Shown: positions 10,962 through 19,988, counted from the first letter of the stretch. The stretch is DNA of 64,000 nt from Anaspis maculata (GCA_949128115.1 OX421966.1:70057416-70121415); one strand, 5' to 3'. Made by a program: numbers and translations. The notes: generated by a model not told the origin, from the letters alone.

Positions 10962-12761
10962 CTAGTGCGGCAGTGGCATTGATGTAACTCCTCCCCTCGA
11001 AGATTCAGGTTCGGAGGCACGAGGAAGCTGAACAACTCGTGGTGGCGGCATTGGTGATGGTAAGGGTTGCCGGGGTTGTTCTTTGACGGTTCTGTAGGAC
11101 TTCAAGAATCGAAGAATTGGGTTCTTGAAGAAAATGATTACGACTATCACGACAATCATGGCATAGATGATGTGGGTGTGATGACCAGAATTGGATGAAC
11201 GTTTAAGCATCGCTTGGGCCTGGAACCATTTAACCTCATTTTTCAACTCGGAGATGTTTTCCAAGTTAACAGGGTTGATATGCGTCTTCTTTTGTGATGG
11301 GTGTTGGAATTCTTGAATTTCCATGTCCTCGAAGTCAACGAACAGGGGTCGACCTAGTTCTTCTTCCACTGATGGGCTTAGTTTTTGGTCGTTGATAAAA
11401 ATGATACACTGTGGTTGCATGTGTATCAAGTAGGTACCCTGAAGACGTTGCATTTCTCGTCTTGAAGGGCAGGTAATTTTGAGGTCGGCGTAGTTTGGTG
11501 GTATAAGAAGCCAATACTTGGTGTCCTCTATTTCTTGAATTTGGAGGTCTTGAATTTCGATGGAGTGTCGGTTGCAATCCGATAATTTTTGGTTTCGGAT
11601 GATGTTGACTTCGCAGTTGTTCTTGGAAAACTCGATCAGTGCAGTTTTGCAGAAAAAGACTTCGTTGATCTTTTGGCAGTCCTCGGTTTCGTGGGCGAAA
11701 CGACTCCCCGATAGTAGTAAATATCTGGTATCGGGTAAAACTAATCGAAAGGACTGAGATTCACGCCAAATGGAAATCGGGTAGAGTTTATATAGGTCGA
11801 ACGGTTCATTATGATACAGGGGAATTTTCAGAATAAATACAAGTTTGTCGTTGTAAATGTATGAATCTACTTCAATTAATTTGGAAATATAGATTAGATT
11901 TTTCGGCTTTATTTCAAACGGCAATTGTGGCATTTCCCCGGTTGACTTCAATTTTGAAAGTGCATTGAAAAGATCGTTGGTGAATATGATGCTGGGATGT
12001 AAGACTTTTAATTTTGTAAATGATATAGCCAGCAATAATTGATCTAGAATTTTTGAGATAGTCTGATACATTAACTGGATTTGATTTAACGTATCAGCAA
12101 GATTATGGAGGTGTAATTGTTGAACTACTTCGTCTCTTAGGATTACTTCAGCTTCCGTTATTCGTGTTTCTAAAATAACCTCATTCTGATAGAGATCCAT
12201 TATAGATTTGTTGAATTTTTCAATAATTTCTGTGGAAAGAGAGTACTGTTTTTTAATATTTTCTTGGAGTGAATTTAGATTTTCGGCTAGTTCCTGAATC
12301 ATATTCTCGAAGTGAATTCCGTCTTCATCATCCAAATTTCCTGTAATACTTTTAAAAACTGAACCAAGTGCATTTATCAATCCGCGTTTTTTCCTGTTCA
12401 AATTTGGGCTCTCTCTAACTGTTGTCTTGTTGGGTAGAATTTCAAAGATACTTTCCTGAATGGCGTTTTTTGTATTGTCTATAACTTTCAAATAATTTCC
12501 TATTTCCATTGAGTACGTCAAGTTGTTGAGTTGTTGTGTCTGTCGGGTCGAGGTTGAATCTTGTGTAATTATTCGTGTGAGAGAATTGAGGTTTCTGTTG
12601 AGTTTTTCAAAGCGGTTGACCAAAATGGATATGTCATAATAGTAGAGTAATTTATAGGAATATTGCTGGATTTTTGCAGTACCTAGGTGTACTGGGAGGA
12701 GTCCTGGATTATTTTTAAGGTTCCGTATCTCTATCGGACTCGTGGTCGTTATCAATACCAT
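10962..12761 (-). CDS. env: Errantivirus envelope glycoprotein, baculovirus F-like
   Basis: The 599-codon frame encodes a membrane fusion glycoprotein of the baculovirus F / errantivirus Env type. A furin-type site RKKR lies at residues 123-126, followed at once by a hydrophobic Gly/Ala-rich fusion-peptide region, then a long helical, coiled-coil-rich segment, a Cys-containing ectodomain, one membrane-spanning segment at about residues 525-550, and a Pro-rich tail of about 45 residues. The listed Met lies inside the pol overlap. The hydrophobic signal-like run starts a few codons upstream in the same frame, just after a splice-acceptor-like CAG (about 12778-12780), fitting the known expression of errantiviral env from a spliced RNA. 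No internal stops are present. Confidence 0.9.
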   Translation of the reverse strand: MVLITTTSPIEIRNLKNNPGLLPVHLGTAKIQQYSYKLLYYYDISILVNRFEKLNRNLNSLTRIITQDSTSTRQTQQLNNLTYSMEIGNYLKVIDNTKNAIQESIFEILPNKTTVRESPNLNRKKRGLINALGSVFKSITGNLDDEDGIHFENMIQELAENLNSLQENIKKQYSLSTEIIEKFNKSIMDLYQNEVILETRITEAEVILRDEVVQQLHLHNLADTLNQIQLMYQTISKILDQLLLAISFTKLKVLHPSIIFTNDLFNALSKLKSTGEMPQLPFEIKPKNLIYISKLIEVDSYIYNDKLVFILKIPLYHNEPFDLYKLYPISIWRESQSFRLVLPDTRYLLLSGSRFAHETEDCQKINEVFFCKTALIEFSKNNCEVNIIRNQKLSDCNRHSIEIQDLQIQEIEDTKYWLLIPPNYADLKITCPSRREMQRLQGTYLIHMQPQCIIFINDQKLSPSVEEELGRPLFVDFEDMEIQEFQHPSQKKTHINPVNLENISELKNEVKWFQAQAMLKRSSNSGHHTHIIYAMIVVIVVIIFFKNPILRFLKSYRTVKEQPRQPLPSPMPPPRVVQLPRASEPESSRGGVTSMPLPH

Positions 12762-15615
12762 GAGCAGTAGGGCGAACCTGCAACAATTTATTGATCTTTA
12801 ATGGTCGCTTAATGTTTCTCATGTGATATTTGCGTTGTTTTGTGGCAATAACATGTTTGTTCCTATCAACTGCAACGGGTTTTATGGGTGGCCTAAATTT
12901 ATTTTGGGTTTTGGTCACCCGTCTAGTTTCCTTAGGGTAAATAGCTTGTTCAGCGTCAAGTTCGATTTGTTCTTTGTCTTTGTTAAGTCTTGATAAGGTT
13001 TTCGTTTTATTTTCTTGTAGCCTGTCATTGAGTTCACGGTATAACAGTTTGGTCTTTTCTTTGTGATTCTGAGCATAATTACTAGTCAGTAATTTTTGGC
13101 AGTTTATGTCAAAAGGGTCGTCTAATTCTAGGTGGCCAGATACAATTTCGATAGGTTTTTTGCCAGTTGAGGTGTGTATAGAATGGTTATAGGCAAGAAC
13201 TGCGAAAAGAGTTTTAGTCTTCAAATCTTCAGCTGGGAATTGTTCGTTGAGCAGCCGAATGTGTTCTAACAGTGTACTGTGTAACCTTTCTACCATGCCG
13301 TTGGATTGTGGATCTTCAGGAGTGATGAAATGAATTTTTATTTTATGTAATTCAAGTAGTTCTTTCAAATTTGTGTTTTTGAATTCTGTGCCGTTATCAC
13401 AAATTATCATCTTTGGAATTCCAAGGTGTGAAAAGAATTTCAGAAGGCTCTGAATTATGTCGATTGAGTTGTGACTTTGTATCTTATAGATTTGAGCGTA
13501 TTTCGAGAATGCATCTATGATCGTGAGAAATATTCCCTTATCAATCGTTATCGTATCGATATGTATCGTCTCGAAAGGTTTAGTTGCTGTGGGTGTTAGG
13601 TTGATTCCCAGTTTCAAGGGGTTGCGTTCGTATTTTGTACGTTGGCAGATATCGCAGGTATTTATGTATGTCTGAATTGAACTTTTCATGTTAAGCCAAT
13701 AATAAAGACTTTTAATTTTTGCCTCTGTTTCATTTATACCGCGATGGTTGGTCTTGCTCTCGTGATATCTTCGTAGTACTTCAGGTATTTGGTTTTCCTC
13801 TACATCTATCAATTTTCGTTTTGTACAAATGAATTTATAGTGGGCCCACTTGAATGTTTTCCTCACTGTCTCGCAAAATGAATAGTATGCTTCTGGGGGA
13901 TCAAAGATCATGTGATACGTTATTTCGGGTACGATGTATTCCCTTATAAAGTCAATGATTTCGGTGTCGAAATTATTTTTATCGATTTGGACAAGTAATC
14001 TCTGTCTGTTTGGGAACGGCTTTATAATTTTGGTTCGAGCTGGAGAGTGATTGACCAGTTCGATTTCAATTTGATTTTGACCTTTATTCAATATATCATC
14101 AGATATCGGAATTTCAACAATAGGGTTTTCTTGGTCATCAGAATGTTGAGTACCGTCATCATTTTCAGGCTCTGGTAATGGGTCGTCAGGTTCTGGTAAT
14201 GGGTCATCAGGTTCTGGTAATGGGTCATCAGGTTCTGGTAATGGGTCATCAGGTTCTGGTAATGTGTCATCAGGTTCAGGTACCTGCTGGATGTCGTTTT
14301 CGTGGTCGCGATCTATAACAACTGGTTCGGGGGTTTGATCATCGGTTTCGTCTATAGCTATTGTTGGTACGATTTCGGGCTCGGTTTCGTTTAGAATGTA
14401 AATACGTATATTGACGGTAGTGTTCCTAAAGGTGGTTTCGATCATTTGGGATATTCTTTCCCATTTTAGGCCATCAAGCCCACAAGAAATTTTAGGTATA
14501 GCAAGATCTTTAACATTATGTCGTAAACAGAGATCTTTTAAATAGGTGAGTGATTCTTGCAGATTTTCGTAGGTAGGCTGGTCATGGTAACTAGACTTCG
14601 TGATCATATAATAAACGTATCTAGAAGGGAGTTTCAAGCAGGCGACCTCTCCAACTTCTTTACGTTGTTTTGTTAGAGTCGATATATGATTAAATCTTGT
14701 TCGAAACTGAACTGCGATCCCTTTGTTCATTATAAGGTCTTGAGAAATACAGTGAGCAAGGGAGAAATGTTTGGGGGCGTCAAAAAGGTTTCCATTCAAA
14801 ATTTTGATTCGGTTTGATTTTTCTTTTTGTGACGTCGAAGGCATACCGATCTCTGATTGTTCGTCTTTGTTGGCGATTAGAGAGGCTTTTTCTAATTCAT
14901 CATTGAATTCTCTGATATAATTATGAATATTCTGAGGTATATTGGTTTCATTGATATTGATTTCTATGCGAGATAGAGCGTCTGCATTGGAATTCAATTT
15001 TCCTTTTTTATAGATGATTTTATAATCATATTCCTCGAGCTTGAGGCGCCACCTGACCAGTTTGGAGTTTGGCTCCTTGAGGGAGAATAACCATATCAAG
15101 GGTTTGTGATCAGTGATAATATTAAACTTACGCCCAAAGAGATAGGGCCTAAAGTACTTCACGGCGTACACAATTGCCAGAAGTTCCTTCTCGATCGTGG
15201 AGTAGTTTTGTTCCGTATCATCGAGAGTTCGTGATGCAAAGGCCAAGGGCAGGTCATTACCAATGGGCCCTTGAGACAAAACGGCTCCAATGGCTACGTT
15301 GCTCGCATCGGTGGTCAGGTTAAACGTTTTAGAAAAGTCAGGATACTGAAGGATGGGCTCGTTCATCAATACCTTTTTGCATGTGTCGAAACAGGACAAG
15401 AATTCTTCATTATGGGTAATTGTGGCATCTTTTTTCGAACATTTAGTCAATGGCTTGGTGAGTTTCGAGAAGTCTTTGATGAACTTCCTATAGTAGCCCA
15501 AGAGCCCTAGAAATCCTTTTAGCTGCTTTGGCGTTTTTGGGATGGGAAAATTTTGAATAGCTCTAACCTTTTCTGGATTGGGCTTAATGCCATTGGGTGT
15601 GACAACATGACCCAA
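12715..15615 (-). CDS. pol: Errantivirus Pol, second part: RT thumb, RNase H, macrodomain, integrase
   Basis: The 966-codon frame continues Pol after an in-frame stop. Residues 1-75 are RT thumb. RNase H spans about 95-215 with D103 (TTDAS), E142 or E144, D169 (TDHK) and D212 (ADALSR). A macrodomain occupies 269-409, followed by an acidic PEPDD repeat (446-484) and a spacer. Integrase has the zinc-binding set H618, H624, C654, C657 and the catalytic triad D687, D740, E776. The C-terminus is basic and overlaps env. The frame has no other stop over 2.9 kb. RNase H degrades template RNA and integrase inserts the cDNA. The listed Met is internal and not a natural start; in the intact element this would be one polyprotein with the RT. 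Confidence 0.92.
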   Translation of the reverse strand: MGHVVTPNGIKPNPEKVRAIQNFPIPKTPKQLKGFLGLLGYYRKFIKDFSKLTKPLTKCSKKDATITHNEEFLSCFDTCKKVLMNEPILQYPDFSKTFNLTTDASNVAIGAVLSQGPIGNDLPLAFASRTLDDTEQNYSTIEKELLAIVYAVKYFRPYLFGRKFNIITDHKPLIWLFSLKEPNSKLVRWRLKLEEYDYKIIYKKGKLNSNADALSRIEININETNIPQNIHNYIREFNDELEKASLIANKDEQSEIGMPSTSQKEKSNRIKILNGNLFDAPKHFSLAHCISQDLIMNKGIAVQFRTRFNHISTLTKQRKEVGEVACLKLPSRYVYYMITKSSYHDQPTYENLQESLTYLKDLCLRHNVKDLAIPKISCGLDGLKWERISQMIETTFRNTTVNIRIYILNETEPEIVPTIAIDETDDQTPEPVVIDRDHENDIQQVPEPDDTLPEPDDPLPEPDDPLPEPDDPLPEPDDPLPEPENDDGTQHSDDQENPIVEIPISDDILNKGQNQIEIELVNHSPARTKIIKPFPNRQRLLVQIDKNNFDTEIIDFIREYIVPEITYHMIFDPPEAYYSFCETVRKTFKWAHYKFICTKRKLIDVEENQIPEVLRRYHESKTNHRGINETEAKIKSLYYWLNMKSSIQTYINTCDICQRTKYERNPLKLGINLTPTATKPFETIHIDTITIDKGIFLTIIDAFSKYAQIYKIQSHNSIDIIQSLLKFFSHLGIPKMIICDNGTEFKNTNLKELLELHKIKIHFITPEDPQSNGMVERLHSTLLEHIRLLNEQFPAEDLKTKTLFAVLAYNHSIHTSTGKKPIEIVSGHLELDDPFDINCQKLLTSNYAQNHKEKTKLLYRELNDRLQENKTKTLSRLNKDKEQIELDAEQAIYPKETRRVTKTQNKFRPPIKPVAVDRNKHVIATKQRKYHMRNIKRPLKINKLLQVRPTAHGIDNDHESDRDTEP
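14164..14280 (-). repeat. In-frame 21-bp tandem repeat encoding PEPDD(P/T)L
   Basis: Five to six copies of a 21-bp unit encode the heptad PEPDDPL in Pol, residues 446-484, between macrodomain and integrase spacer. The acidic, proline-rich tract is probably an extended linker. Neighbouring copies are almost identical, so unit number likely varies between copies of the element. Confidence 0.9.
14389..14811 (-). other. TARG1/OARD1-like macrodomain inside errantiviral Pol
   Basis: Pol residues 269-409 match the macrodomain of the TARG1 (OARD1, C6orf130) family along their whole length. The N-terminal GNLF and SLAHCISQD, the loop MNKGIAVQF, then VYYMITK and PTYENLQ, and finally IPKISCGLDGLKW appear in family order and spacing. 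Enzymes of this family bind ADP-ribose and remove it from acidic side chains (terminal ADP-ribosyl-ester hydrolysis) and from O-acetyl-ADP-ribose. The Lys and Asp used by human TARG1 for catalysis appear to correspond to K340 and D381, so activity is plausible. It sits between RNase H and integrase in an uninterrupted frame. Family assignment is from recognition, not a search. Confidence 0.85.
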
Positions 15616-15654
15616 GTAATTTACTTCTTTTCTTAGGAACTCGGACTTGTCCAG

Positions 15655-16242
15655 TTAAATTTTGAAATTCGCTTGTTCTAATCGTTGAAAAACTTGTTTT
15701 AGGTTAACCAAATGGTCCTGAAGTGACACACTGAAGATGATTATGTCGTCTAGATAGACTAGACAAAGCTCATTCTGTAACCCGCGTAAAATATTCTCTA
15801 CAACGCGCTGGAAGGTCGCCGGAGCGTTCTTTAACCCAAAGGGCATGCGTAGGTACTCATAGTGCCCGTTTTCGACCGTAAATGCGGTCTTTTGAATGTC
15901 TTCCGGGGCCATTTCAATTTGGTGGAAACCGGAAGCCAGGTCTAACAGGGTGAAGTACTGACAACGTCCCAGTTTGTCAAGAATATCTGAGATGTTTGGC
16001 AATGGATACCTGTAGTCGATAGTTTTTTCATTTAACTTCCTGTAGTCGACAACTACTTTTTCACAACACTTTTTTTTATCGGCACAACTAATATGTGCCC
16101 AAACCCCGCAGTCATTGCAATGGATTCGTTTTTTGACAGCGGGCCCATTACATACATAACAGAGTACTTTCCCAGATCCTTCACCGCTAGCCATCATGAT
16201 AACTAGCTTTCCTCTTCCTGTCCCTTCTTCTGTTCTGTTCAC
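15655..16242 (-). CDS. pol: Errantivirus reverse transcriptase fused to a PHD-like zinc-finger leader
   Basis: The 195-codon frame has two unlike parts. Residues 28-60 show C28-x2-C31, C42-x2-C45, H50-x2-C53 and C59/C60, the spacing of a PHD-type zinc finger that lacks its last ligands. From residue 62 ([13 protein letters not shown]) onward it is errantiviral RT, with motif A Asp at D101 and YLDD at 163-166. The usual RT N-terminus, protease and gag are missing, and the junction falls in an A-rich run at about 16060-16072, consistent with an internal deletion. A TAA at 15655-15657 ends the frame; the same frame continues downstream as Pol, so the stop is a point lesion. M17 is the more likely start. 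Confidence 0.8.
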   Translation of the reverse strand: MNRTEEGTGRGKLVIMMASGEGSGKVLCYVCNGPAVKKRIHCNDCGVWAHISCADKKKCCEKVVVDYRKLNEKTIDYRYPLPNISDILDKLGRCQYFTLLDLASGFHQIEMAPEDIQKTAFTVENGHYEYLRMPFGLKNAPATFQRVVENILRGLQNELCLVYLDDIIIFSVSLQDHLVNLKQVFQRLEQANFKI

Positions 16243-17205
16243 AAAGCTTGAAATTTGACGCTGCGTTAAGAACTGTCACCCAGATCAACTCTTCGAAGGT
16301 TTCGTTCTTCTCAGCGTAATTCTTTGATGGCGATATAATCACAAGTTCTCTAGGCTCAGACGGGCACGTTCTAGCTCAAAATAGACTACACAGTACTTCT
16401 TGAATACAAATTATATCGGATGCAAAGTTGAGATTGACTTGATGTCGGTTTGACGTTTTAAGGAGTTGTAAATAATAATAAACAGTGTGTGTTTTAAAAT
16501 GATCGCTCACTTATATTCGAACCCGTTCGCGAAATACGTAACAATATATTTCCAGTCTCAACGTCACCAACTTGAAGTAGTTCAAGTAGAGTAGCTCTCT
16601 TGCGGTGAATCGAACTCAAGTTCTTCCATGCCCTGTTCCTAACACATTGAAAAGCAATTTCGCAATTCGAGCTCCGGACTGGGGCGTCCTTTGACAAGCG
16701 CCGCTACAATAAATTAAAAAAGCCCTTGTGTGTGCGCGTCTACGGGTGTATGTGTCTCCGACCGATGGGAAACAAGAGATCTGATCCCCCATAAGCACAC
16801 TAGATAAAGGCCAATATACGTATTCAGCGTTTTTCTTTATCTCCATTCAGGTTTCAATTGCCCCTTTGTTTGGCGAACACCACTCACTCTCTTCTCACTT
16901 TCTTTCTTTTCTCTCCGTCGCGTCGTGTTCCTTTGCTCTGCCGTTTCTTAATTTGTTTCGATCCAATATTTGCGCAAAGGACCCTTCTGGGATTTTCGTG
17001 GGGCGCGTTCGCGCTTTTGGAATATGCCTTCGTCGCTTGAAAAATTCAGCTCAGAAGTTTTTATTTTTCATTTTCACTTTTCCAGACCCTCTTGCCGACA
17101 AAATGGAAGAAGTGGTGACTATTGTGTAAATAGTCAGATGGCTATGGATTATGTTCACTTTGGGGTCCCTCAATGGCCAATTGATCGCTTCCCAGATTGA
17201 TTTAT
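16243..17205. other. Region upstream of the errantivirus; unassigned
   Basis: The first 300 bp may be errantiviral leader and LTR remnants or the split LTR described separately. From about 16700 to 17130 the DNA is less A+T-rich, with pyrimidine tracts and short frames without family resemblance. No gene is supported. Confidence 0.25.
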
Positions 17206-17422
17206 GTCTGTCTGTGTACATCTCTGTCTATTTTAGTCATCTGTCGCGTTGCGTATAAAGCCTTTATCGAGGCTTTCATAGACATCAATTTGTATTTTTT
17301 TCAAAATAACGTCTTGATACAATTGGAAAAAATGAAAATTGATGTCTATAAAGGCCTTGATAGAGGCATCCCGTGACAGATGACTAGAATAGACAGACAT
17401 ATACATACACAGAGAGACAGAC
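17206..17422. repeat. Foldback (inverted repeat), 217 bp
   Basis: Arms of about 95 bp starting GTCTGTCTGT and ending in its complement surround a spacer of about 30 bp. The arms match with scattered differences. It sits at the edge of the GATTTC array. Confidence 0.8.
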
Positions 17423-18041
17423 CTACAATTCAAGTCCGTCTCTCTGCAAACACTCTACGGGATTTACCTTGAAAAAATCACAGGATTTCTGCAGATTTCT
17501 GAAGATTTCCAGGGATTCCAAATGATTTCGGGAATTTTCAGTGGAATTTCCAGGGATTTCTACTGCAATTCTAGGGATTTCTTGAGATTTTTGAAGATTA
17601 CCAATAATTTTCTACGGTTTCTGGGGATTACGAAAAGGCTTCTATGAGATTTTAGAAGATTTCCGAGAATTTTCGAGCAGTTCCTTATATCCTACGAAAT
17701 TTTCAAAGATTTTGTTTCGATTTCTAGATATTTCTACGAGATTTCAGAGATCTTCTAGGGATTTTTTCAGGATTCCTACGATTTTGGGATTTTTCTACGC
17801 TTTCTAGGAATTTCTATGGATTTTTGGAAATTCCTACGGGATTTGCGAAAAATTTCAAAAAATGCCTGAGATTTTTTTAGGAGTATTCAAAGAATGTTGG
17901 GGACTCCCAAGAATTTCTATGGATTTCTCATCAATTTCTACAGGATTTCTAGGATTCCATGAAGATTTGTATTTTATGTAGGTATCCCATTTCCAGGGAT
18001 TCCTGAAGATTCCTTGGATTTTTATTTTACACTGTTGAGGA

Positions 18042-18317
18042 ATTCCTCTATAAAACTTTGGAGTAGAGGAATGGGTTGAGTGAGACCAGTGTCGGCTGTG
18101 CGATATTTTTTGTCTGTATGTACCTGTACAAATTGAAGTTATTCAGTCGTGTGAAATGTGTAAATAATTATAACAATTTCTTTTGTCTCACATATTGTGT
18201 CTCCCATGTTAGCTTTCAAGTGCTTATTTTGTCTTTCTTTCTTTTTTGACGCTTGCCATAATCATCAATGTAATTCAGATTTTCAAAGCGATAAAATACT
18301 ATTGATTGATTGATTGA
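18042..18317 (+). mobile_element. Probable non-LTR retrotransposon 3' end with (ATTG)n tail
   Basis: A non-repetitive stretch interrupts the GATTTC array and ends in ATAAAATACT followed by about five copies of ATTG. Simple-sequence 3' tails of this kind are typical of CR1/RTE-like LINE insertions. No coding part remains, so the family is not established. Confidence 0.4.
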
Positions 18318-18574
18318 TTCCCACGAAATTTTTCAAGAATTTCTAGAGATTTCTGAAGATTTCTACAGGATTACTGAAAATATTTACGAGATTTTTGAGA
18401 ATTTCGGTGAGAATTTCCAGAAATTTCCCAAGATTTCTACGGAATCGCTAAGAATTTATGAACATTTCTATGAGATTTCTAGGGATTCCTGTGAGCATCT
18501 ACGAGATTTTTGATGAGTTTTTCTAGACTTTTATGAAGATTTCTACATATGATTCCTGAAGTAAACGAGTGATG

Positions 18575-18690
18575 GAATAGATTTTTCCTCAAGTCGCCTA
18601 TGGTTCCTGAAAATCTGGCGGAAAAACGTGGCTACCCAGAAGACCGAGGCCTACTTCGAGGAGAAATTTGTTCGATCACTCTTCATTAAC
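18575..18690 (+). pseudogene. Exon-like island in the GATTTC array, unidentified
   Basis: One plus-strand frame from about 18591 reads RLWFLKIWRKNVATQKTEAY and continues EEKFVRSLFINEI with balanced codon use and about 50 percent GC, unlike the repeats on both sides. A weak AACGAG direct repeat is present near both edges. It may be a fragment of a retrocopied or captured host transcript, or a single exon. I do not recognise the protein. Confidence 0.3.
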
Positions 18691-19548
18691 GAGATTCTTC
18701 AGCATTCCTGTGAAAATTGCTCAGGATTTCTAAAGATTTCTACTGGGATCTGAGGATTCCTGAAGATTCGTCGAAAACTCTAGGGATTTTTTAATATTTC
18801 TATGAAATTTTCAAGGATTTCTAGGGATTTCTACAAAATTTTCAAGGTTTTTTAGAGATTTGCCTGGAATTTTTGGTGCTTTCAAGTTTCTTACGGTATG
18901 TTTGAAGATTTTTAGGGATTTTTGAGATTATTCATTTTTTCATTACTATTAGTGGAGTCGGCACGTTCGGAAAAAGTCCTGTTCGCTGCATTTTAGAGTA
19001 ATGCAATGCCCTTTGGCACACATGTTCTTAGAACCTGTCTGAATAATTCTGTCCATCGCCGCAATAGTCCAGTAAACCTACGTAAAAAAGAGGTGAACCT
19101 CAAACTAATTGCAACAGAAATAATTCTTTCGCTTTTAAATACCTTGAAGTCCTACAAGCAACATATCAAAAATTAAGAGAAATTAAAATGGCGGAAGGTC
19201 TTCAAAATGGCAAATCAAAAATGGCGGTGTCACTTTGTATAGTTTTTGCTTATAGTACATAAAAGATCAGTTTCTACCTGAAAATAAATCATGGAAATCT
19301 GAAAATGTCAGGATGTGTCTACTGTCTAGAACTGCCTGCCTTATAACTTATCCAAAAACGACAAAAATCGTACTGGAGGGTTTTGTGTTATTCAGGGGAA
19401 GGGGAGCTAAAATTGCTATTCAAAATGCATCAGAGTTAGAACTTAGAATTAATTACTTATACTGACTCAAATAAACAATTTTCCCGAATTTTTCTATGTG
19501 TCGAAGCCTGAAGGTACCATTTTTATAGAAAATGTATTATTGCATAAC

Positions 19549-19922
19549 ATTTATAGATCGGCGAATTTTGAGGGTTTAAGGACAGTGAGTAAAAATTTTT
19601 TCTTTGTTAACGCACAACGTTATATTAGATATAATTATTTTTGACAATTCAAATCAATCAAAATTTTTCTATTCCTTTAAATGTCATTTTTTCGCCTTTT
19701 ATATCAAAATTTTCTTAAAATAACAACCATAGCTAACCGTAAGTTCTTGTATTTTCATATTTAATTTCTTACTTCAATATACGTTACTTCTAGCACCCGA
19801 GGAAGCCCCAAATTAGGGGCGAAACGTTCTGCGCTAACAAAGGAAAATTTCTCTCACTGTCCTTAAACCCTCAAAATTCGCCGATCTATAATATCATACA
19901 ATAGGACAAAAATACAAAACGA
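19549..19922 (+). mobile_element. Truncated Penelope-like copy, 374 bp, with 13-bp target duplication
   Basis: The perfect direct repeat ATTATTGCATAAC at 19536-19548 and 19923-19935 brackets an insert. The insert begins with a short inverted piece of the Penelope 3' end (to about 19621) and continues with the 3' end in forward orientation. Hence even this extreme 5' truncation kept the inverted terminal arrangement seen in the longer copy at 3.1-7.7 kb. The hammerhead-like hairpin at 19797-19826 is better preserved here: GCCCC and GGGGC pair around a 6-nt loop and GAAAC follows. Confidence 0.85.
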
Positions 19923-19988
19923 ATTATTGCATAACGTGGGGGGGCACAGTGGGGGTGTTAACTAGAGGTTTGTGAAATTTTCTTTCTT

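Larger units (their letters stand above)
10962..16242 (-). mobile_element. Errantivirus-type endogenous retrovirus (pol and env), gag lost
   Basis: On the minus strand the order is RT, RNase H, macrodomain, integrase, envelope, with the env frame overlapping the end of pol by 47 bp. Ty3/Gypsy-type Pol plus an F-like envelope with a furin site defines the insect errantiviruses. A gag and a protease are absent: the RT frame begins inside the fingers, joined to a short zinc-finger leader. One in-frame stop divides pol. I found no matching LTR pair between 10740-10960 and 16250-16530, so the element is probably truncated at both ends or its LTRs have been lost. Confidence 0.9.
10709..16537 (+). 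mobile_element. Possible LTR of the plus-strand Gypsy element, split by the errantivirus
   Basis: TGTTACG at 10709-10715 follows the Pol end directly, and CGTAACA at 16531-16537 is its exact inverted match. An AATAAA-containing, T-rich stretch at about 16468-16500 would suit an LTR polyadenylation region. The reading is that the errantivirus landed inside this LTR, so only the outer few hundred bases at each side belong to it. No second LTR copy is present for comparison, so this is an inference. Confidence 0.3.
17460..18945 (+). repeat. GATTTC-type degenerate short tandem array, forward orientation
   Basis: Words such as GATTTCTAGG, GATTTCTGAA and ATTTCTACG recur every 10-13 bp. The unit is strongly degenerate and no fixed length dominates. 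The array is interrupted at about 18042-18317 by a LINE-like tail and at about 18575-18690 by an exon-like island. It resumes at 21896-21986 and 25410-26085 between insertions. Open frames through it have repetitive composition and are not genes. Confidence 0.75.

Noticed and set aside
10740..16530. A matching LTR pair for the errantivirus
   Set aside because: Comparison by eye of the sequence after env with that before the RT showed no shared stretch long enough to call.
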